From: Planctomycetota bacterium
GTDB lineage: Bacteria > Planctomycetota > Brocadiia > Brocadiales > Bathyanammoxibiaceae
Reading direction: 5' to 3'
NCBI GenBank assembly: GCA_023261505.1
Contig: JAHFOV010000011.1
Coordinates: 1-44,026, forward strand
DNA: 44,026 nt
Below the pieces are notes generated by a model that saw only the letters and a program-made list of their open reading frames with translations, searched no databases and had not been told where the DNA came from. The position numbers and the translations under genes are program-made. Of this stretch, positions 39,533-44,026 are shown piece by piece. Each line of letters opens with the position of its first letter. Within the stretch, counting starts at the first letter, position 1.

Positions 39533-39600
39533 ACCCACACGGCATTATCAGTGCCACTAGCCCCTCAAACTAGCGCGTCTGCCAATTCCGCCACTTCCGC
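39511..39600 (-). tRNA. tRNA-Leu (GAG)
   Basis: A class II tRNA of 90 bases including CCA. Acceptor GCGGAAG/CTTCCGC pairs perfectly. The D-arm is GGCGGAATTGGCAGACGC, and the anticodon stem-loop CTAGTTTGAGGGGCTAG has the anticodon GAG. The long variable arm is TGGCACTGATAATGCC-like, the T-arm GTGGGTTCAAATCCCAC, and the discriminator A. CCA is genome-encoded, unlike in tRNA-Phe in this window. Confidence 0.97.
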
Positions 39601-39660
39601 CCCTTAAAGGGTGACCCCCCGAAAATCATTTTAGCCTTTCACTCCAAAATGTCAATCTTA

Positions 39661-39717
39661 TCTAGGGGATAGGGCTTAGGGAATAGGGACTAGGCAAAAC
39701 TGACCCCTAATTCCTTT
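39661..39717. repeat. Second GGGAATAGGG/GACTAGG-type degenerate repeat
   Basis: TAGGGGATAGGGCTTAGGGAATAGGGACTAGG is a string of imperfect TAGGG units, facing CCCCTAATTCC after a short spacer. It matches the type of the block at 4032-4125. Confidence 0.6.
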
Positions 39718-41059
39718 CTATAATCTCCTTAAGCTTCTTCAGGGCATTTTCTACCTGTTCCTTGTTCTTTCCCTCTACATTTACCCTAAGCAGAGGCTCA
39801 GTTCCGGACTTTCGCGCGTTAAACCACCAGTCTGGGTATTCAACAGTTACGCCATCCAGGAAGTCTATCTTCCCGTCAGAGAAGGCCTCAGCTAGACGCT
39901 GGAGCTTGCCGTCCTTATCGGCTACACTAAAGTTTATCTCTCCACTGGAGTAGTACTTCTTAAGGGGCGCCACAAGGTTAGACATGCTTACAGCCTTTCT
40001 ACTCAGGATATTGAGTATTTGAATCATGGCTATAAGCGCCGAATCGCAGTAAAAGTTATCCCTAAAGTAATAATGTCCTGAGAGTTCACCACCAAAAACG
40101 GCGTTTTTATCCCTTAAAGTGGCCTTCATAAAGGCATGCCCCACCCGCTCCCTATAGGGTACACCTCCATTGAGGAGAATCTCTTCCCTTACCACCCAGC
40201 TTGAACGGAGGTCGTAAACAATAGTAGCGCCTTTGTCCATTGATAGAAATTCCCTGGCAATGAGGGCTGTAATCAGGTCATTTTTAACAATCTCGCCTTT
40301 TTCATCCACAAAAGTGCAGCGGTCTGCATCTCCATCAAAGGCCACTCCAAGATTGGCTCTAGTCTTTTTAACCATGTCCTGAAGGGCTCTGAGATTTTCC
40401 TCCTTCAGGGGGTTGGGATCGCGATTTGGGAAGGTACCATCCAACTCAAAGTACAGTGGTATGATTTGGCATGGCAGTCCTTCAAAGACCAAGGGTGCCA
40501 TCTTCCCCGCCATACCATTACCGGCATCCACCACTACCCTTAGTGGTTTCAAGTCCCTGGCGAATTTTTGTATATGGGCCTTGTAATCTGGTAGAACGTC
40601 CTTTGGGATTACCTTGCCACGATTCTCTCCCCTCATCGGGGGAGGTTGCATCGTCAGTTCCTTTATCCTAAGCAGGCCTGTTTCAGAACCTATTGGGATA
40701 GCCTTTTCTCTGCATATCTTGAACCCATTATATTTGGCAGGGTTATGGGAAGCGGTTACCATTACACTGCCGTCGTAACCATAGTGTGCCACGCCGAAGT
40801 AGGAGGTCTCTGTAGATACAAGGCCAATGTCAATTACATTTATCCCACAGGAAGTAATACCTTCCATAAGGGCCTGCGCCAGGGACAAGGAGGAGGTTCT
40901 CATATCTCTGCCTACCACGATGTTTTTGACACCTGCTTTTTGCTGCCGAAGATACTGCGCCAGGGCATAACCAATGCGCCTGGCATGGGTCTCGTTTAAT
41001 TGCTCGCGGTATATGCCGCGGACATCGTACTCTTTAAATATATCTTCTTCTTTTGTCAT
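39707..41059 (-). CDS. Phosphomannomutase/phosphoglucomutase (alpha-D-phosphohexomutase family)
   Basis: A 450-residue four-domain phosphohexomutase interconverting hexose 1- and 6-phosphates for cell-surface sugars. The N-terminus is IFKEYDVRGIY. The phosphoserine loop is TASHNP with Ser104, the metal loop DGDADR is at 242-247, the sugar-specificity loop GGELSGHY at 323-330, and the phosphate loop RKSGTEPLLRV at 416-426. GGELSGH is the ManB/AlgC type rather than the GlmM type. I start it at ATG 41059 with AAAGG 5 bases upstream. The frame continues upstream without stop to TTG 41224, adding 55 residues with four cysteines. It is the only gene between tRNA-Leu and thpR. Confidence 0.92.
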   Translation of the reverse strand: MTKEEDIFKEYDVRGIYREQLNETHARRIGYALAQYLRQQKAGVKNIVVGRDMRTSSLSLAQALMEGITSCGINVIDIGLVSTETSYFGVAHYGYDGSVMVTASHNPAKYNGFKICREKAIPIGSETGLLRIKELTMQPPPMRGENRGKVIPKDVLPDYKAHIQKFARDLKPLRVVVDAGNGMAGKMAPLVFEGLPCQIIPLYFELDGTFPNRDPNPLKEENLRALQDMVKKTRANLGVAFDGDADRCTFVDEKGEIVKNDLITALIAREFLSMDKGATIVYDLRSSWVVREEILLNGGVPYRERVGHAFMKATLRDKNAVFGGELSGHYYFRDNFYCDSALIAMIQILNILSRKAVSMSNLVAPLKKYYSSGEINFSVADKDGKLQRLAEAFSDGKIDFLDGVTVEYPDWWFNARKSGTEPLLRVNVEGKNKEQVENALKKLKEIIERN

Positions 41060-41618
41060 ATGGGCCTTTGTTATGTTAGAGTTATGAGGTTCTGGAAACC
41101 TTTCTACGCTGCGGTGTTGACAATTAAGACACCTTGGGTAACGCCGCTTCTGTCTCCCCTTACAGATAGCGAGGGTTATAGTGTATTTTTCTCCTGGACA
41201 TCGCCTTTCTTCCCTGAACACCAATTTACCCTCGCTTCACTCTGTGCAACAACCTAAAACAAAAAACTTAAGATAAATTATTACAAGGGTTTTGTCAATG
41301 GATAGGTTTTAAGGTGTTTAATATAGGGGAGGCACTCTGCAACGTTCCCCTACTTCCAAAATTGGTAGAGAGTGATACAAAAAGCAAATTTATTGTATTT
41401 CAATAACAACTAATAAGATAAAACAAGGGTAGTGGTAGGGTAATCCCATTAAATCCCACTTTAGAAAAGGGGATTAATCTCCTTATCCTTGTTTTTACTC
41501 CAGGCAAAGTGGAGGCGTATAACTATACGCCCCTACGGCATTTTCCGTTGCATAAATCCTTTTATCTTTGTATACTTTGATTTACTAGCACTCTTAAAAG
41601 GTAAAGATTTCGACACCA
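41060..41618. other. Repeat-rich intergenic region upstream of thpR
   Basis: Apart from the in-frame extension of the mutase gene (41060-41224), this gap holds repeats only. A decayed TAGGGGAGGC...GTTCCCCTAC lies at 41324-41353. An AATCCCATTAAATCCCACTTT...AAAAGGGGATTAATC hairpin is at about 41442-41480. A decayed 28-base GTGGAGGCGTATA...TATACGCCCCTAC unit is at 41509-41536. The last two belong to families seen elsewhere in the window. No promoter is distinct. Confidence 0.6.
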
Positions 41619-42188
41619 ATGGCCAAGCTCAGGCTCTTTGCTGCCATAGAGGTAGCAGATGTTATAAAAAAGAAGCTTAAGGAGTGTCAGGAAAGGCTTA
41701 AAGAGGTTGGTGGGGATGTGGGATGGATGAACGTGGAAAATATCCATATCACCTTGAAATTCTTGGGCTATTTAGAGGAAGAACACCTCACCCAGGCAAA
41801 AGATATAATTAATCAATCAATTCAGGGGATAAAGCCTTTCTCTTTGCAATTTAAAGGAATAGGTGGGTTTCCCAGGTTCCAAAGGCCCAGGGTGATCTTT
41901 ATCGCGGCAGAGGATAAGATGGGTTATCTCAGTACCATGAATTCAAGACTTGAGGAAGGATTTCAGGCCCTTGGCGTAGAAAAAGAGGACAGGGCCTATG
42001 AACCTCATCTCACCTTGGGGCGTGTAAAATCACCCCATAACATTGAAAAACTTGTACGATTTATGGAAAAATACAAAGGCGAGACCTTTGGGGAGCAGCT
42101 TGTATCCAGAGTACTACTCATGCAGAGCCAGCTTACCCCAGAGGGACCTATATATACAAAACTTGAAGAATTTCCGTTAATGCCGTGA
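41619..42188 (+). CDS. thpR: RNA 2',3'-cyclic phosphodiesterase (2'-5' RNA ligase family)
   Basis: A 189-residue 2H phosphoesterase. The two catalytic HxT motifs are His43-Ile-Thr45 (IHITLKFLG) and His130-Leu-Thr132 (HLTLGRV), related by internal pseudo-symmetry, and the N-terminus LRLFAAIEV is typical of ThpR. It opens 2',3'-cyclic phosphate RNA ends. The physiological substrate in bacteria is unclear. The length is that of the family. It stands 16 bases before recA on the same strand, so the two are probably co-transcribed, a common order in which thpR or cinA precedes recA. Confidence 0.95.
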   Translation: MAKLRLFAAIEVADVIKKKLKECQERLKEVGGDVGWMNVENIHITLKFLGYLEEEHLTQAKDIINQSIQGIKPFSLQFKGIGGFPRFQRPRVIFIAAEDKMGYLSTMNSRLEEGFQALGVEKEDRAYEPHLTLGRVKSPHNIEKLVRFMEKYKGETFGEQLVSRVLLMQSQLTPEGPIYTKLEEFPLMP

Positions 42189-42204
42189 AGGGAGAGTTAC
42201 AGGA

Positions 42205-43248
42205 ATGGCGAAACCGGAGACTACTGCGGGCGTAGAGAGAGAAAAGAAAAGCCAGGCGCTGGAAAGGGCCATCTCTATGATAGAGAAACAGTATGGTAAG
42301 GGCGTAATAATGAGACTGGGGTCCCAGCAGAAGATAGACGTCCCAGTGATATCTACCGGCTCTCTATCCCTTGACCTGGCCCTTGGAGTTGGTGGGATAC
42401 CCAGGGGAAGGGTAACGGAAATCTTCGGCCCGGAGGCCTCAGGTAAGACCACCCTTACCCTTCATATAATCGCTAATGCCCAGAAGCAAGGGGGTGTAGC
42501 AGCCTTTATAGATGCTGAACATGCCCTGGACCCAGATTACGCCGGGAGATTAGGGGTAGACGTACAAAATCTATGGATACATCAGCCTGATACGGGAGAA
42601 CAGGCACTAGATATCGCAGAAAAGCTCGTTAGTTCCAATGCAGTAGATATAGTGGTGATAGATTCTGTAGCTGCCTTAACACCCAGGGCAGAGATAGAAG
42701 GGGAGATGGGAGATACCCACGTAGGGCTTCAGGCCAGGCTCATGTCCCAGGCCCTCAGAAAGCTCTCAGGTATAGTATCCAAGACCCATACCTCTCTTGT
42801 CTTTATTAACCAAATAAGGGAAAAGATTGGGGTTATGTTCGGCAATCCGGAGACTACCCCGGGAGGCAGGGCCCTTAAGTTTTATGCCTCCGTAAGGATA
42901 GAGGTACGCAAGATTGGTGTCATAAAGGAAGGGGAACTGGCCCTTGGGAGCAGGGTAAGGGCTGTAGTAGCAAAAAACAAGGTAGCTCCTCCTTTCAGGA
43001 AGGCAGAGTTTGACATAATGTTTAATAGCGGTATATCCATGGCAGGCGATGTTCTGGATCTAGCCGTGGAGAATCAGCTTGTAGATAAAAGTGGCGCATG
43101 GTTCTCGTATGGTAACATCCGTCTGGGGCAGGGGCGGGAGAACTCCAGACTTTATCTAGAGCAAAACTCACAAATACTAGAAGAGCTGAAAGAGAACATA
43201 ATGAAAAAGGTGTCTCCAAATCAGCTTAAGACGGCTGTTCCGGAATGA
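42205..43248 (+). CDS. recA: Recombinase RecA
   Basis: A 347-residue strand-exchange ATPase. Motifs: Walker A GPEASGKT (75-82), the catalytic-Glu segment [10 protein letters not shown], Walker [10 protein letters not shown], loop L1 region [20 protein letters not shown], and loop L2 region [22 protein letters not shown] (in parts). The C-terminal domain has [20 protein letters not shown] and a short tail [13 protein letters not shown]. There is no intein and the length is normal. It lies downstream of thpR and upstream of alaS. No convincing LexA box is seen in the short gap before it. Confidence 0.98.
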   Translation: MAKPETTAGVEREKKSQALERAISMIEKQYGKGVIMRLGSQQKIDVPVISTGSLSLDLALGVGGIPRGRVTEIFGPEASGKTTLTLHIIANAQKQGGVAAFIDAEHALDPDYAGRLGVDVQNLWIHQPDTGEQALDIAEKLVSSNAVDIVVIDSVAALTPRAEIEGEMGDTHVGLQARLMSQALRKLSGIVSKTHTSLVFINQIREKIGVMFGNPETTPGGRALKFYASVRIEVRKIGVIKEGELALGSRVRAVVAKNKVAPPFRKAEFDIMFNSGISMAGDVLDLAVENQLVDKSGAWFSYGNIRLGQGRENSRLYLEQNSQILEELKENIMKKVSPNQLKTAVPE

Positions 43249-43255
43249 AATAATC

Positions 43256-43330
43256 CCTTAACCCCATTAATCCCCCCTCAGTCCTCCTTTAGTAAAGGGA
43301 ATTTAGGGAGATTACCAAGGGGATTGGATA
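43256..43330. repeat. Decayed CCCCATTAATCCCCC...GGGGATTGG hairpin repeat
   Basis: TTAACCCCATTAATCCCCCCTCAGTCCTCCTTT and AAAGGGAATTTAGGGAGATTACCAAGGGGATT form an imperfect stem-loop between recA and alaS, of the same kind as at 20461 and 13813. Confidence 0.6.
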
Positions 43331-43400
43331 TGCTACATATATATAGTAATGCATGTCCCACAGTCCCTGCTTTACAAAGGTTTATAATTCTTTTACGACA

Positions 43401-44026
43401 ATGAAAACTAACGAACTCAGGCAGAAATTTCTTCAATTCTTTCAAAAGAGGGGTCACACGGTGGTACCCAGTGATTCCCTGGTACCTACGCTTGACCCTA
43501 CTCTGCTATTTACGGGGGCGGGGATGAACCAGTTCAAGGACATGCTTCTCTGTAAAGGGAGGCTAGAATTCACCAAGGCCACCTCCTGCCAGAAGTGTCT
43601 ACGCACAGGGGATATTGAGAACGTGGGTAAGACCTCCTCTCACCATACCTTCTTTGAGATGCTTGGAAACTTCTCCTTCGGTGATTACTTCAAGAGGGAG
43701 GCCATACAGTGGGCATGGGAATTTTTACTGGTGGAGTTGAAGTTAGCCCCGGAACGCCTGTGTGTAAGCATATATAAAGATGATAACGAGGCCTTTGAAG
43801 TATGGAATAAGGTTATTTATCTTCCTTCCCATAAAATCCTCCGCTTTGGTGAAAAAGAGAACTTTTGGCCCTCTAATGCCCCCTCGTTAGGGCCAAATGG
43901 ACCCTGTGGCCCGTGCTCCGAGATTTTCTATGACCAGGGAGAAAAAGTCGGCTGTGGCCGCAAGGACTGCCAGCCCAATTGCCCACACTGTGAGCGCTTC
44001 GTAGAGGTCTGGAACCTGGTCTTTGT
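43401..44026 (+). CDS. alaS: Alanyl-tRNA synthetase, 3' part outside window
   Basis: Only the first 208 residues are visible because the window ends within the gene. The class II catalytic domain is unmistakable: [57 protein letters not shown] in part, [19 protein letters not shown], then [23 protein letters not shown] Cys-rich loop ([13 protein letters not shown]) precedes FVEVWNLVF at the edge. It charges tRNA-Ala. It starts ATGAAAACTAACG without a strong Shine-Dalgarno, about 150 bases after recA with a repeat hairpin between; recA-alaS order is frequent in bacteria. Confidence 0.96.
   Translation, partial: MKTNELRQKFLQFFQKRGHTVVPSDSLVPTLDPTLLFTGAGMNQFKDMLLCKGRLEFTKATSCQKCLRTGDIENVGKTSSHHTFFEMLGNFSFGDYFKREAIQWAWEFLLVELKLAPERLCVSIYKDDNEAFEVWNKVIYLPSHKILRFGEKENFWPSNAPSLGPNGPCGPCSEIFYDQGEKVGCGRKDCQPNCPHCERFVEVWNLVF

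Overview
The window is a gene-dense chromosomal segment of moderate G+C from an uncultured Gram-negative bacterium. It carries lipoprotein and Sec-type signal peptides, a periplasmic-type foldase, an ECF sigma/anti-sigma pair, heavy use of AGG and ATA codons, and many dispersed palindromes. The mix of a split transketolase, a GlmU-like sugar nucleotidyltransferase, an argH-lysA cluster and an HdrED/lipoate-binding-protein sulfur cluster would fit an anaerobic or microaerophilic lineage such as Planctomycetota (Brocadiales-like). Nitrospirota, NC10 or Desulfobacterota cannot be excluded; this placement is inference, because there is no rRNA in the window.

Layout. 1-6453 (+): corA (5' end outside the window), an orphan contractile-tail tube protein, recG, a tiny lipoprotein, and a membrane protein with a central spermidine-synthase-like domain. 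6443-9681 (-): an ECF sigma factor, its zinc anti-sigma factor, a DUF3106-like periplasmic protein and an AmrS-like radical SAM protein with a twin-arginine-like leader. 9924-13450 (+): a radical SAM protein with a B12-binding-type N-terminus, and glmS. 13889-18600 (-): argH, lysA, a siroheme-synthase dehydrogenase and a GlmU-like protein. 18989-24235 (+): a sulfur-relay cluster (tusA, moeB, dsrE, dsrF, dsrH, a second tusA, a membrane HdrED-like Fe-S protein and a GcvH-like lipoate-binding protein). 24437-33573 (-): a PpiD-like foldase, ribF, tRNA-Phe, two small membrane proteins, split transketolase, ctp, tsaD, larB and a HEAT-repeat protein. 33574-39600: a compositionally distinct stretch with a DUF1259 protein, a cold-shock protein, typA, a transposase relic, a beta-propeller lipoprotein and a possible integrase tail, ending at tRNA-Leu. 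39707-44026: phosphomannomutase (-), then thpR, recA and the start of alaS (+).

Two things stand out. First, the 18989-24235 cluster looks like a complete sulfur-trafficking module. TusA and DsrEFH relay proteins are joined to an E1-like activator, a NarI-type cytochrome b fused to an HdrD-type disulfide reductase, and a lipoyl carrier. It has no dsrAB and no soluble sHdr subunits within the window. Second, several families of short palindromic repeats have spread through the window. They sit not only between genes but in frame inside hdrED, tsaD, the lipoate-binding protein and the GlmU-like gene, and they supply the C-termini or stop codons of several others.

The 33.6-39.5 kb stretch has island-like features (a tRNA boundary, a transposase fragment, different codon use) and includes a cold-shock gene whose leader contains a strong intrinsic-terminator hairpin.
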